This document shows, piece by piece, positions 25,324 through 34,881 of a DNA stretch of 64,000 nt (positions are counted from its first letter, which is position 1; each line of letters opens with the position of its first letter). The notes under the pieces were generated by a model. The model ran no database searches and was not told where the DNA came from. It was given only the letters and a program-made list of their open reading frames with translations. The position numbers were made by a program, and so were the translations under genes. The DNA comes from Desulfosporosinus lacus DSM 15449 (lineage in GTDB: Bacteria > Bacillota > Desulfitobacteriia > Desulfitobacteriales > Desulfitobacteriaceae): NCBI RefSeq assembly GCF_900129935.1, contig NZ_FQXJ01000004.1, forward strand, positions 124,001-188,000, written 5' to 3'.

Positions 25324-25361
25324 GAAAAATAAACAAGCAATTTGTCTAGAATTGCTTGTTT
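25324..25361 (-). terminator. Rho-independent terminator overlapping the end of the VWA gene
   Basis: A 12-bp stem AAACAAGCAATT/AATTGCTTGTTT (25331-25342 with 25350-25361) contains the stop codon of the VWA gene in its loop region, and a T-rich run follows on the minus strand. Confidence 0.75.
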
Positions 25362-26701
25362 AAAATCTGGGTTAAATGGCCGAGGGTGAAACACTCATAC
25401 ATTTGACAGAAAGGAAGAAACGCGTTTACAAAAGGAGTTTCCGACCAGCGGCGTTCAGGAAGAGTATTTAGCCACAACACCTCTCGAACATGTCTGCGAA
25501 CCCCGCTTAGTAAGGCCGCAGCCTTTTCACCTTCAAGGGTCTGTGCATCACTGACGATAAGCAACAAGGTTTGCTTTGTAAACGTATCTGGATACTTCTT
25601 CTGCAAAGTTTCTAAAGCATTAGCAAGATTAGTCCCGCCTCCCCACTCTTTCCCTGATACTAAGAGCGCTTCCTTAACCATTGCTTCAAATGTCTGACCC
25701 TTTCTGAACTTGCCGTTCAAAGGAATCAACGATTCCCCAAAGGCAAATGTTTTTATTCCACTTACAACGGTCGAAAGTCCATAAACGAATTGCCAGATAA
25801 ACTCTGTGTATTTGTGCATAGATCCTGATATGTCACACAGCAACACAATTCTGGGCCTTCCTTTGCGGCGGCTTCGATAGCTTCTATCAACAAGCACTCC
25901 GCCATAGCGCAGATTTTTTCGCAAAGTAGAGCGCATATCTAAGCCGCCTCTTCGCCGAGCTGCCCTATAGCGACGAGTAACTTGACTGGCGAGACGTTGA
26001 CTGAGACGACGAATTAAACGGATAACTTCTGGCCATTCTTCTGGAGAAATCTTCTTCAAATCCCTGCTGAGAACCTCAACTTCCCGGTCACGCAACGCGC
26101 GTTCCACCTCAGAAAGAACCCCGTTCGTCGAACCTGGGGAAAGAATTGGCACATCTTCGTTTAATTTCTTGCGCCAATACTCCAAGGAACCCCGGAGAAC
26201 CCGTTCCACCATAGGCTGATAAGAATGATCCACCGGAACCCCGCTCCGTGTCCCATTCGACGATTTCTCCAGAAAATCGCGCAAGCGTTGTTTATCCTTT
26301 TCGGGCAAGCTGGCATAAACTGCCCGCTGTTCCTCACTAATATCCAATTCATTGTCCTGAAAGCGCAGATCTTGATAAGTACTCTCGATCTGTTGTTTCC
26401 ATTGGTTTGTTTGCTGGGTTGCCTCCTTCTGCCAGGCCTCTTTTTGATCCAAAGTAGCAAAGTAAGCCCGAAAGGCTTCTTGGAAAGCAGAAATATGTTG
26501 AACGTTCTTAACAAGTGTCGCTTGCAGAATGGCCTCAACTTTATCTCGATCCACTAAACCGATAAGGGATAAACCTTCCGTTGCATCAGAAATCTCAGAA
26601 GGACTAATTTTAAGTCCCACGGTTCTTAACAACTGCGCAAATTCCACTAAATGACGATCTAATTCACTGACTTTTCTATCGCTGTTGATGTCCATGTACA
26701 T
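25346..26701 (-). CDS. VWA-domain protein of the CoxE type, partner of a MoxR ATPase
   Basis: A 451-aa protein with a helical, charged N-terminal half and a von Willebrand A domain in the C-terminal half. Its MIDAS motif is DISGSM (about residue 290) within VLLCDISGSMHKYT, with GGGTNLANAL (about 355) and VSDAQTLEG (about 385) supplying the other metal-binding positions. MoxR/CoxE-type pairs act as chaperones that insert metals or remodel enzymes, as for carbon-monoxide dehydrogenase. ATG at 26701 has AAGGAG 6 bases upstream and overlaps the moxR stop by 26 bases, suggesting coupling. The client protein is not apparent. Confidence 0.85.
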   Translation of the reverse strand: MYMDINSDRKVSELDRHLVEFAQLLRTVGLKISPSEISDATEGLSLIGLVDRDKVEAILQATLVKNVQHISAFQEAFRAYFATLDQKEAWQKEATQQTNQWKQQIESTYQDLRFQDNELDISEEQRAVYASLPEKDKQRLRDFLEKSSNGTRSGVPVDHSYQPMVERVLRGSLEYWRKKLNEDVPILSPGSTNGVLSEVERALRDREVEVLSRDLKKISPEEWPEVIRLIRRLSQRLASQVTRRYRAARRRGGLDMRSTLRKNLRYGGVLVDRSYRSRRKGRPRIVLLCDISGSMHKYTEFIWQFVYGLSTVVSGIKTFAFGESLIPLNGKFRKGQTFEAMVKEALLVSGKEWGGGTNLANALETLQKKYPDTFTKQTLLLIVSDAQTLEGEKAAALLSGVRRHVREVLWLNTLPERRWSETPFVNAFLPFCQMYECFTLGHLTQILNKQF

Positions 26702-27599
26702 GCCTTTCTCCTTGTGCCATTTTACTCGACTCAAAAAGGAGGCGTTCTGCTCCCATCTCACGATAGAAAAGCTCTACATCATCCTGGCTCTTAAGCAACA
26801 AGGTTAATGTGGCATCGACCCAGGCCGGATCGAGACCAGTCTTACCCATCACGAGCAGGGCTTTTGCCCAGTCCATTGTTTCCGAGACAGAAGGGATTTT
26901 ATTTAGAGAGAGGCGTTCCCGAAGAACATTGACAGCTCGAGCCACTTCTAACGCTAATTGTTCCGGCAAATCCGGAACTTTGGCTCTGAGAATGCGGACT
27001 TCCTTGTTGACCGAAGGCGGCTCTACATACAAAAAAATACAGCGTCGCTTCAATCCATCTGAGAGCTCCCTTTCTCCATTTGAGGTTAAGACAACCATGG
27101 GGCGTTCTTTAGCCCTAATTGTTCCCATCTCAGGTATTGTCACTTGGAACTCTCCTAAAAGCTCAAAGAGAAATGCTTCAAACTCAGAATCCGTCTTATC
27201 AATTTCATCGATCAGAAGGACGCTCCTTTTCTCACTTAAAAGTGCCTGCAGCAACGGGCGAGGAAGCAGATAGTTTGTAGAGAAGAGGTCTGCCTCTTGA
27301 AGATGCTCACGGCCCATCTGGATTTTTAAGAGTTGACGTTGATAATTCCATTCGTAAAGTGCTTTCGTCTCATCCAGCCCTTCATAACATTGCAAGCGAA
27401 TCAGAGGAGCATCTAATACTTGGCTTAACACTTTGGCAATTTCTGTCTTGCCTACCCCAGCCGGTCCAGAGATCAAAAGCGGTTTGCCTAACTCAGTCGC
27501 TAAGTAGGCCGTAAGCGCAATTCGATCATTCCGTTCGGTAATGTAACCAATGGCTTCTAACTCATTCTCAAACTGATCCAGCGTCCTTCGATTTTGCAT
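26676..27599 (-). CDS. MoxR-family AAA+ ATPase
   Basis: A 307-aa AAA+ ATPase with Walker A GPAGVGKT (residues 45-52), Walker B VLLIDEIDK (about 130), sensor-1 in VLTSNGERELSDGLKRRC (about 172-189, including the arginine finger region) and a C-terminal lid. MoxR ATPases work with VWA proteins to mature or activate other proteins. GGGGGG lies 5 bases before the ATG. It is directly followed by the VWA gene. The upstream gap carries the second TTCG repeat element. Confidence 0.88.
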   Translation of the reverse strand: MQNRRTLDQFENELEAIGYITERNDRIALTAYLATELGKPLLISGPAGVGKTEIAKVLSQVLDAPLIRLQCYEGLDETKALYEWNYQRQLLKIQMGREHLQEADLFSTNYLLPRPLLQALLSEKRSVLLIDEIDKTDSEFEAFLFELLGEFQVTIPEMGTIRAKERPMVVLTSNGERELSDGLKRRCIFLYVEPPSVNKEVRILRAKVPDLPEQLALEVARAVNVLRERLSLNKIPSVSETMDWAKALLVMGKTGLDPAWVDATLTLLLKSQDDVELFYREMGAERLLFESSKMAQGERHVHGHQQR

Positions 27600-27611
27600 C
27601 TAATCCCCCCA

Positions 27612-27854
27612 AACTCGATATTCGATGTTCGATATTCGTGATTCGAAACTCTAGCATGAACAACAGTTTCATTGAATTCCTTCAGCTAAAGCTGATCAGG
27701 CTTCAGAACGAAAGCCGCCTTAGACGATAGTGTCCAGTATTAATAGAAACATCGCCCTAGGACATGCTCCTTCTATAACTACTAACTAATATAATAAAAC
27801 TTCAAACTGCAATATGAGACTTCCAGTATCGAACTACGAACCAAGAACTACGCT
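27612..27854. repeat. Intergenic element bounded by TTCG-type heptad repeats (copy 2)
   Basis: Between bshA and moxR, CGATATTCGATGTTCGATAT (about 27614-27633) continues into TTCGTGATTCGAA, and the opposite end carries ATCGAACTACGAACCAAG (about 27824-27841), the inverted TTCGTAG-type unit. The right end supplies the last codons and stop codon of bshA. A small palindrome TTCAGCTAAAGCTGA lies near 27680-27694, like the hairpin end of the element at 16879. The layout parallels 4055-4262. Confidence 0.5.
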
Positions 27855-28964
27855 TTCGTATACCGATTCATAGCTTTTCACGGCCCGTTCAATTGGAAAT
27901 GATTCTCTGGCCCAAGTTGTAGCTTGTTCAGAAAAAGCCATATACCGTAATTGATCGGTCAACAGTTTAAGAACCGCCTCGCTCATCCCTCGGATATCTC
28001 CTACGTCTGCCAGAAAGCCTGTTTCCCCATGCCGCACAACTTCAGGCAATCCTCCAACCCGACTGGCTACTACCGGAACCCCGCAAGCCATCGCCTCAAG
28101 CGCAACGAGACCAAAGCTTTCTTGTGCCGAAGGGAGTAGAAAAACATCGGCCATCTGTAAAATATCCTGAACATTTTCCTGTTTACCAAGAAACAGAACC
28201 TTTTTCTCAAGCCCTAATTTAACGACCTCCCGTTCAACCCTAGCCATCTCTGGCCCATCTCCAACGAGTAAAAGGCGACTGGGAACTACTTTTTCCACCA
28301 AAGCAAAAATATTAACGACATCTACAACCCTTTTAACTTCTCGGAAATTTGAAATATGTGTTAATATCTTTTCTCCTAAAGGGGCAAAATGATCCTTGCA
28401 TTTTGACATCAGTCCCCCCTTTGGTAAATACATCTTAGGATCAATAAAATTTGGAATAACCTCAATGCTTTGCTCCAGCGACCCAAAAGCAACAGCTGTT
28501 TCTTTCGCCAGCGCATCGGATACAGCTGTAATACGGTCGCTAACCCGCAACGCCAAACAAGTTAAGAGCTTAAATTCTTCAAAAGCACCCACTAATGTAA
28601 CATCTGTACCATGCAGAGTTGTCACCAGAGGAATTGGCTTCATCATCATTTGTTTGGCCAAATATGCGCTAATACTATGTGGAATTGCATAATGGGCATG
28701 AATCAAATCTAACCCTACATAATTAGCTACTTCTACGATTTTATTAGCAAGTAAAAGTGTGTAGGGAGGATATTTAAATACTGGATAGCTTACATCCGTT
28801 ACTTCATGATAAAAAAGTTTCTCATGAAACCGACGTAAACGAAAAGGTCGAGCCGAGGAAATAAAATGGACTTCATGTCCTCGTTCGCCCAGTGCATACC
28901 CTAGCTCGGTTGCGACCACACCGCTCCCACCATAGCTCGGGTAACAAACCATTCCGATTTTCAA
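27834..28964 (-). CDS. bshA: Bacillithiol biosynthesis glycosyltransferase BshA
   Basis: GT4 enzyme joining GlcNAc from UDP-GlcNAc to L-malate, the first step to the thiol bacillithiol. The protein begins [22 protein letters not shown], has HAHYAIPHS (about 88), HGTDVTLVG (about 119), [10 protein letters not shown] (about 200) and the donor-binding [21 protein letters not shown] (about 277). TTG at 28964 is preferred: AGAGGTG lies 8 bases upstream and the product is 376 aa, the family length. ATG at 28991 adds nine residues without a ribosome site. bshC is in the window 14 kb away; the deacetylase bshB is not. Confidence 0.9.
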   Translation of the reverse strand: MKIGMVCYPSYGGSGVVATELGYALGERGHEVHFISSARPFRLRRFHEKLFYHEVTDVSYPVFKYPPYTLLLANKIVEVANYVGLDLIHAHYAIPHSISAYLAKQMMMKPIPLVTTLHGTDVTLVGAFEEFKLLTCLALRVSDRITAVSDALAKETAVAFGSLEQSIEVIPNFIDPKMYLPKGGLMSKCKDHFAPLGEKILTHISNFREVKRVVDVVNIFALVEKVVPSRLLLVGDGPEMARVEREVVKLGLEKKVLFLGKQENVQDILQMADVFLLPSAQESFGLVALEAMACGVPVVASRVGGLPEVVRHGETGFLADVGDIRGMSEAVLKLLTDQLRYMAFSEQATTWARESFPIERAVKSYESVYESVVLGS

Positions 28965-29106
28965 CTCATTCGCACCTCTTTTAATTAGCATGCTCCAAAG
29001 GGCTTGGATGCCTAAGGTACTCCAAGTCTGACTTCCCGCGTTACCATTACGCCATCCTAACGTAAAGGAAGTCCTTGCTATCGAGCAACTTCAAGATCTC
29101 TTCTGT

Positions 29107-29466
29107 TCAGGGATTAATTTCCTCAAAACCTATGGGCATTGCATCTTGAATTGCCTCGCCAATAATCTTTTGAATATCATTAACCATGCAAGATACTTCA
29201 AATTCAGCTTCCAAATACTCCCTGGCAGTCGGGTTTATGCTTACCAAACTATATAATCGTTCTAATTCTTGCTGCTTTTCCTCACTAACCTCTTGCTCTA
29301 ACATTTGAGCTTCGCGGATCTCCCATTGTTTCAATTGGAATTCGCGAACCATCTTGTGATTATTAGCATCACTCATAACCTTTTCTTTTGATTTAAGGAA
29401 CTGCTTGAATTGATCAGACTCCTTAAGTGTACGAGCTAACTCGTGGGCCAAATCAGTAGTAGCCAT
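29107..29466 (-). CDS. YlbF/YmcA-family protein
   Basis: A 119-aa, highly charged, helical protein of the Com_YlbF family. In Bacillus, YlbF, YmcA and YaaT form a complex that affects RNase Y and promotes sporulation, competence and biofilm formation. The pattern ELARTLKESDQFKQFLKSKE at the N-terminus and the ARE(Y/F)LEAE segment near residue 80 fit the family. Which of the paralogues it corresponds to is not clear. AAGGGA lies before the ATG. Its neighbours do not share an obvious pathway. Confidence 0.8.
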   Translation of the reverse strand: MATTDLAHELARTLKESDQFKQFLKSKEKVMSDANNHKMVREFQLKQWEIREAQMLEQEVSEEKQQELERLYSLVSINPTAREYLEAEFEVSCMVNDIQKIIGEAIQDAMPIGFEEINP

Positions 29467-29622
29467 ATCCCTTCCCTCTCCTCTGTCCGTACCTATCTAT
29501 CTATGTATTTATTCTTAATATCTCATTATATAGAATTTTATTGGAAGAGACAAATTTGAACACTCCCCCACCTACGCCAACGTGCTAAGGGGGGGATTTA
29601 TTTTCTGACAAAATCTAGAAAG

Positions 29623-30318
29623 TCAAACATCCTGAGCCTTATTCACAATATGTTCCAACAAGTCAAAAGCCTGTAACCGGCTAAACGACAATAAGTCTGT
29701 CCATTGTTCTCGGGAAATAATCCAGGGACTATGCACAGCCGCTCGACTGGCAAACCCGAGTGGACATCCGCCATACATTTTTTCCAAACGGCGTTGGGCG
29801 AGGCTTATAGGTCCGGGCGGATGAGCATTGCAGGTTATCGGTTCTAAGCACAACACTGGCTCACTTTCATAGGTAACTGATAAACTGAACTTAGAGAGCT
29901 GCCTTATCCCTACTTTATCGTGACTAATCGCCCCCTCTAAAGGAACCGGGTCCGGTTGGATAACGCCGCCAAGTTTCTGCCAAAAGCTCTTTTCAGAGAG
30001 ACTGGCATTAGAAACACATACCCCCAAAGCTCCCATTTGTAAGGCGAAACGAACGACAAAACGAGCAAAATCACACTCCACATTTCCCTTTAAGGACAGA
30101 CCGTCTAAAATAACAAGCCTTTCAGCGCTGCTTAAAGTTAGATCTCCAATTCCCGCATCCCCCAATTGAACCACATTATAACCAGGCAACATTTGGATTT
30201 GTGGATTTAACCCAGTTCCTTTTTCGGTCAGAAAGGTGCCTAGAGCTAAGGCCCAATCCTTTAGGCCGTCTTCATTCCATTCTGAACGGGGAGAAAGCGC
30301 AATCTCTATCCAAGGCAT
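29623..30318 (-). CDS. Unknown 231-aa protein
   Basis: I do not recognise it. AAGGAG precedes the ATG at good spacing, and the frame is uninterrupted. The sequence looks globular and soluble, with scattered cysteines and a C-terminal block CLEPITCNAHPPGPISL followed by RRLEKMYGGCPLG, where three cysteines and a histidine lie within about 35 residues; metal binding is conceivable. No signal peptide or membrane helix. It stands alone on the minus strand between ylbF and the 165-aa ORF. Confidence 0.6.
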   Translation of the reverse strand: MPWIEIALSPRSEWNEDGLKDWALALGTFLTEKGTGLNPQIQMLPGYNVVQLGDAGIGDLTLSSAERLVILDGLSLKGNVECDFARFVVRFALQMGALGVCVSNASLSEKSFWQKLGGVIQPDPVPLEGAISHDKVGIRQLSKFSLSVTYESEPVLCLEPITCNAHPPGPISLAQRRLEKMYGGCPLGFASRAAVHSPWIISREQWTDLLSFSRLQAFDLLEHIVNKAQDV

Positions 30319-30408
30319 TTTCTTATCTCCTTCACAACCGACTCAACACATATATACTTATTTAGTGTTTCACCGAAGTGTGAAGTCTATCCAAGTCCAT
30401 CCCAAGTT

Positions 30409-30906
30409 TTAGCGTAATCGTTTTAACAGGGTCCAACGCCTCTGCACAAAGTCATAAAACAGCAACCATATAATCTGAAAATCAGAAGGAGGCACAACAA
30501 TACTTGAGGAGTAAACCTGGAAATTACACATGTGAAACAGCGGAGAAACTACCCTAATTAAGAGGGCTAAAGGGTACTCATGATTGTATCCTTTAGCTTT
30601 CTCGCTCTTTTGTTGTAACAAAGCATTAAGCCTTCGCACGTACCCCTCAATGTATTCGGGAGCCGGAGGATGATCTGGTTCACGAGATCGTCCAAACACA
30701 TACCGTGCTTCCTCAGAATCGTAAAAAAGGTGAGTCACCTCCACACCTAGGCGTGTGCCATCTATTTGATTTTCAATCACAATGTCCGGCCGATCTGAAT
30801 GCATGAAAACTTTATAATTTTCTCCTTGTTGTCTGCTTAATATTTCCACCAAAGCCTGAGCCGCACTTTCTTCAATGAGCCATTTCTCATCAAGCACATC
30901 TGCCAA
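30409..30906 (-). CDS. Unknown protein with a PD-(D/E)XK nuclease-like core
   Basis: A 165-aa protein whose N-terminal half has an alpha-beta pattern typical of the restriction-endonuclease fold: a helix with glutamates (KWLIEESAAQALVEIL), a strand pair with DRPDIVIE (about 39-46) and GVEVTHLF (about 54-61). D41 and E56 could be metal ligands, with the usual lysine replaced by threonine. That replacement makes catalysis uncertain. TTG start at 30906, supported by GGGGTGA 8 bases upstream. It lies 12 bases after the PHP gene, so it is probably in the same transcript. Confidence 0.5.
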   Translation of the reverse strand: MADVLDEKWLIEESAAQALVEILSRQQGENYKVFMHSDRPDIVIENQIDGTRLGVEVTHLFYDSEEARYVFGRSREPDHPPAPEYIEGYVRRLNALLQQKSEKAKGYNHEYPLALLIRVVSPLFHMCNFQVYSSSIVVPPSDFQIIWLLFYDFVQRRWTLLKRLR

Positions 30907-30918
30907 AGTGTGTCACCC

Positions 30919-31680
30919 CTAATCTAGCGAATAACTTACTTTATCGAATTTGGCAAATCCAACGACCGATTGAACACCAATCTGACGTAACAACAGACTC
31001 ACTTCATCCAGATCCCGTCCCACATTTTCCGCACAATGGGCATCTGACCCTAAGGTGAACCCAATCCCTCGCCGCTGAATCTCCTCCATTAAACGTCTTT
31101 CTGGATAAAATTCTTGAACTGGTTTATATCGGCCGTTAGTATTAACTTCCAGAACTAAACCCTGTTCAGCAACCGCCGTTAACGCCTCATCCGCTAAAGT
31201 TAAGATATCCTTCCCAGGCCGGGCTCCGAATACTTTAATAAGGTCTAGGTGCCCGATCGTTGTAAACAACCCACTTTTAGCGGCCAGCGTCACTACTTCA
31301 AAATACCTGGCATAAAAGTCATCAACATCTTTCTTGCGATGCATGTGTTCTTCTTCCGGAATATCAAAGATCCAGCCGTCAAACTCGTGGACCGACCCTA
31401 TCACAAAATCGAAGGGAAACTGATTTATCAGGTTCTTAATTCTTTCTTCTTCATGAGGGCGATATTCCGCCTCAAATCCAATTCGCACGGCTAAATTAGG
31501 ATAATCTCTGGCAACTTCCAAGATTAAGGGAAAGTTCATTTGATCCCAATAATAGTCATGATCCGCAAACCCGATTTCTTTTAACCCCCGTCGGGTCGCT
31601 TCATCCAAAAAGGCCCGAATATTTTCTCGGTTAGCCTCCCGATCGTTATGCCCGAGAAGGTGAACATGTAAATCCAACAT
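30919..31680 (-). CDS. PHP-domain phosphoesterase (histidinol-phosphatase-like)
   Basis: A 253-aa PHP domain with its full metal-binding set: HVH at residues 5-7, the FADHDY motif (about 39-44), FEAEYR (about 68), IGSVHEF (about 94), the conserved GHLDLIK (about 143) and GSDAHCAENVG near the C-terminus. Such proteins hydrolyse small phosphate esters, including histidinol phosphate (HisK/HisJ type), using two or three metals. No histidine genes are near, so the substrate is open. GGGGAGG precedes the ATG. It lies 24 bases after the TldE gene. Confidence 0.82.
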   Translation of the reverse strand: MLDLHVHLLGHNDREANRENIRAFLDEATRRGLKEIGFADHDYYWDQMNFPLILEVARDYPNLAVRIGFEAEYRPHEEERIKNLINQFPFDFVIGSVHEFDGWIFDIPEEEHMHRKKDVDDFYARYFEVVTLAAKSGLFTTIGHLDLIKVFGARPGKDILTLADEALTAVAEQGLVLEVNTNGRYKPVQEFYPERRLMEEIQRRGIGFTLGSDAHCAENVGRDLDEVSLLLRQIGVQSVVGFAKFDKVSYSLD

Positions 31681-31704
31681 CTCTAAACGGTTCCTCCCCT
31701 GTCT

Positions 31705-33024
31705 CTAAAGAGTTTGTACTCCGGTCCTTATAATTAGATATGGATGCGTATCGAGGTCAGACAATGCCGTCTTTGTGGTTGGCGCTGCCAAATCCGCAAA
31801 GAAATTACCGGATAATTTTACATCCGTCTTTCCTGCGATTTGACCCTTTAAAATTCTTAAGCTGTGAGGGGAACTAAGAGAATACGAGCCAGAAACCGAG
31901 TCCTGCGTATGTAACCCCAGCACAGACAAGACAAGAACTCCATCGTCAATCCCCTGCAAAGCTTCAACCCAAGGAGCCTCAGCCTGGTGCTTAAGGTACA
32001 GTCCCGCCGTCCCTTGCGGAACAGCCGTTGGTTTAGCCCCCCATCGCACGGCATCTTTAACTTTCAGAAAAGGAGTCTGTAATTGGCCGTCCTGCACCAA
32101 TACTGTTTGATTTGCTGGGACCCCCTCAGGCGTAACCAGATAAGACCCCAATTCCAACGGACGGAGCGGGTCGATTATTAAAGAGAATTGTTCGTGAAAT
32201 ACTTGTGTGTGATCTAGAAAACTCTCTTTCGAAAAAGCCCCTTGTCCCTCAATCACTCGATCTCCGGAAAAACTTGGAAGTACAAACTGCCTGAGCATGT
32301 CTTCCGTCATAGAAGGTGCAAGAATAACTTGAGTCTTAGGTCCGACAGGAGTTGCTTCCTTCTGCATCCATTCGTATTGATTCACCGTCTGAGCCCATAA
32401 CTCCTCCTGTTCTTTCGGCAGAATTAGTCGGCGCTTAGCAAACCCACTCCCAATCAGACTATCAAAGGAAAACCAGGACATAAATTGAGACTGCTGATAG
32501 GTAACAGCCAGCCCAGTTGAAGTACGAACATGCCGATAACCCCAAGCCGCCTGGATACTTCCCTGCATTTTAGCTTGTGAAGGTTTATCACTCAGCCAAC
32601 GATTTACTTGGTCAAATATAAGCTTGTCATCTCCGGAAATGATCGTTTTAATAGCTCTGTCCTCTACCGCAACAAGGGGTAAGGATTCCGGAAATGGTAT
32701 ATGTACAGCATCCGGGTCTTCATAGGAGGCCTGTCTCCATTGTTCCAATTGCTTAGTCCAATATTCCTGACTGCTTGAAAACGGAAGTTGAACCATAGCC
32801 TGACTGCATGTCCCATCCGCCCATACTAAAAAAACATCCCCGCTCTCCCCTTGACGATAACTTGGGGGAGTATAGACACTGCCCGGCGAATTATCTTTTA
32901 TTCCCAAGGCCACCACTTCTGATTCATGAACCACAATCCGCCAAGCTGAGAGCCTGAGCTCCTCCTTCTTCGGCGACTGCTGGGATTGGTAGAGCAGATC
33001 CTCTAACTGCGCTATAAGTTTCAT
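31705..33024 (-). CDS. tldE: TldE/PmbA-like metalloprotease subunit
   Basis: The non-catalytic partner of TldD. The 439-aa sequence has the family's C-terminal core (LVTPEGVPANQTVLVQDGQL, KLSGNFFADL) but no HExxxH, as expected for TldE. TldD/TldE heterodimers cleave small peptides and process modified peptides such as microcins. The ATG overlaps the stop of tldD (ATGA), so production is coupled. It is more diverged than the TldD partner. Confidence 0.8.
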   Translation of the reverse strand: MKLIAQLEDLLYQSQQSPKKEELRLSAWRIVVHESEVVALGIKDNSPGSVYTPPSYRQGESGDVFLVWADGTCSQAMVQLPFSSSQEYWTKQLEQWRQASYEDPDAVHIPFPESLPLVAVEDRAIKTIISGDDKLIFDQVNRWLSDKPSQAKMQGSIQAAWGYRHVRTSTGLAVTYQQSQFMSWFSFDSLIGSGFAKRRLILPKEQEELWAQTVNQYEWMQKEATPVGPKTQVILAPSMTEDMLRQFVLPSFSGDRVIEGQGAFSKESFLDHTQVFHEQFSLIIDPLRPLELGSYLVTPEGVPANQTVLVQDGQLQTPFLKVKDAVRWGAKPTAVPQGTAGLYLKHQAEAPWVEALQGIDDGVLVLSVLGLHTQDSVSGSYSLSSPHSLRILKGQIAGKTDVKLSGNFFADLAAPTTKTALSDLDTHPYLIIRTGVQTL

Positions 33025-34514
33025 GCCTGTTCACCTCCTAAACTCACTTGTTGATCCGCATCCATGAGCAGGTATCGATGACTTCCGCCGCTTGATGCCA
33101 CGGATTGCCCACCCTTTCCGCAAGTACCTATAGCATCGTAACACCCTTCACCTAACCCGCCACGGATTGCCTCTAAAGCAGAAAGAATTTTTCCACTAAA
33201 AATCGAAGGCTGGTAAATCGGCAGATCAGGGTTTGCAACATCAATAATCCCGTCACATTGGAAGACGAAATCCCCTGTTTTGGGATTCACTTGCCCGCCG
33301 CGATATCCTAACAGTAGTAAATTCTTTTCCCCTTCACGTAACTCGCCGTGCTCCAGGAGGGTTTCCCTGACAGCTTTCACTTCATCCATCAGATGCTCAG
33401 CTGGTGTCAACGGAAGCATGCGGTCAACTTGCAAACGGATATTGCTCATGCGAGGCAATGGAATATGCCCGTAACTCTCCGCACGCCCAGCTCCTGTTAT
33501 CGGCATTCCTGCTTCTACAGCCGAAAAGATATCCCCCAGCCCGGCTTCTAACACTCCATCTCGCACTATTGTCACAGTCTGTCTGGGAAGGCCATTGGCC
33601 GAATAAGGTTGATTCGCCCAGTCCCCAACGAGCGGACCATCGATAATATTCACGCCCGGCCTTGCTACACGCAGTCCCTGCCTCAGTTTTCCTGCTTCAC
33701 CAAGTACAGATTCGTTCATATGATCAGATTCTACGGCATGTCCAAATGCCTCGTGCGCCAGCCCTTTTGCCAACCCATAATCAATAATCAGCGGATAATG
33801 ACCGCTCGGTAACTGGGGTGCACCACAGACTGCCATTGCAAATTCAGCCCGGTCCATCGCCTTTTTCTCTAGTACATGATCTTCGAGTTCCTCAATAAGC
33901 AGAGTCGCATCCACTCCGCTGCGGTGAATCAACGTACTCTGAGCCTTACCCTGATTTCGCACCGTTCCTTGATGCATCAGCACTGCTCGAGGAATGACAA
34001 AAGACACCAACGTCCCATCCGACCTTCCGATACACCACGTCTCTTCAACCTGGCGATAACTCGATTGCCACACTCCCTCAGGGAAAGAGCTCCGCAAACG
34101 AACATGAAGCTTCATCACCATCTCTTCAAGCTCAGCTAAAGGAATTTCTTCAAATCCTTTTTGAGCGGAATTCTCTACCTCCTCCTGAACCTGAGGAGCT
34201 TCCCAAATCTGCCGATTTCTCTTCGACCCTATTTCTTCATTTCTGCGAGCCAATTGAATCGCTTTTTCCACGAGTTTGCGGCCAACCCCTTCTTCGAAAA
34301 CATCCGAAGTGGCGAAGCCCGATGCCCCTTTTTCCGTAAAAGCTTGGACTCCAAACCCGCTGTCTTCCCCTGTTGATACCCTTTCAAACCGCCCATTACT
34401 TAAACGCATGCTCCATTCTCGACGAGATTGAGCACGCACTATAAAGTAGCCCTCTATTCCCTTTGTCTCTTCCAAAACAGATTGGACCAACACCTTGATT
34501 TCCTTTTGCTCCAA
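33021..34514 (-). CDS. tldD: TldD-family zinc metalloprotease
   Basis: A 497-aa protease with the zinc-binding HEAFGHAVESD motif (HExxxH, about residue 257) followed by the GFDxx-type FxGGxIxG-containing C-terminal region (VDGIIDV, QPSIFSGKILSALEAIRG). TTG at 34514 is the likely start because AGGAGG lies 7 bases upstream; an ATG at 34547 has none. It forms an operon with tldE and probably the PHP gene. No precursor-peptide gene was found beside it, so its substrate is unknown. Confidence 0.85.
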   Translation of the reverse strand: MEQKEIKVLVQSVLEETKGIEGYFIVRAQSRREWSMRLSNGRFERVSTGEDSGFGVQAFTEKGASGFATSDVFEEGVGRKLVEKAIQLARRNEEIGSKRNRQIWEAPQVQEEVENSAQKGFEEIPLAELEEMVMKLHVRLRSSFPEGVWQSSYRQVEETWCIGRSDGTLVSFVIPRAVLMHQGTVRNQGKAQSTLIHRSGVDATLLIEELEDHVLEKKAMDRAEFAMAVCGAPQLPSGHYPLIIDYGLAKGLAHEAFGHAVESDHMNESVLGEAGKLRQGLRVARPGVNIIDGPLVGDWANQPYSANGLPRQTVTIVRDGVLEAGLGDIFSAVEAGMPITGAGRAESYGHIPLPRMSNIRLQVDRMLPLTPAEHLMDEVKAVRETLLEHGELREGEKNLLLLGYRGGQVNPKTGDFVFQCDGIIDVANPDLPIYQPSIFSGKILSALEAIRGGLGEGCYDAIGTCGKGGQSVASSGGSHRYLLMDADQQVSLGGEQA

Positions 34515-34584
34515 AAGTAACCCTCCTATATTAAACATCTGGTACAATTATGCTTAATAACCAGCTTTACTACTCACTATGGAT

Positions 34585-34613
34585 ATTATACCACGGAGAG
34601 AAGAAAGGAAACT
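34585..34613 (-). promoter_or_regulatory. Possible promoter of the tldD operon
   Basis: On the minus strand TGGTATAAT, an extended -10 element, lies at 34585-34593, about 70 bases before the tldD start. A good -35 is lacking. Confidence 0.45.
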
Positions 34614-34852
34614 CTTCAAAAAGACTTTAAAAGCTTTCAAAACAGAAGCTAACTTTAACTACCCATAAAAAAAACCATTTTTCCTTCTGATTGTACTGCT
34701 TGGTGTCGAGCTTCGAACTTCGAAATCGGGCCAACCCCTAAGTGATCCTTGGGGAAAAATATATCCCGAGGCTAGTATAAATACTAAAGCCTCAGGACAT
34801 GATTTTTAATAGTCTCACTTTTTACTTTTTATCCCCACTCCTCTCTTTACTT

Positions 34853-34881
34853 CACTTGCGACAGTAAATCCGTCGCAAGCT
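34853..34881 (+). terminator. Terminator-like hairpin, plus strand
   Basis: CTTGCGAC and GTCGCAAG form an 8-bp stem at about 34855-34880, followed on the plus strand by CTTTTTTT. It faces against the neighbouring minus-strand genes; on the minus strand no T-tract follows it. Confidence 0.55.

Noticed and set aside
34792-34820. Riboswitch upstream of tldD
   Set aside because: Only a single imperfect hairpin, located before the likely promoter and without a known aptamer motif.
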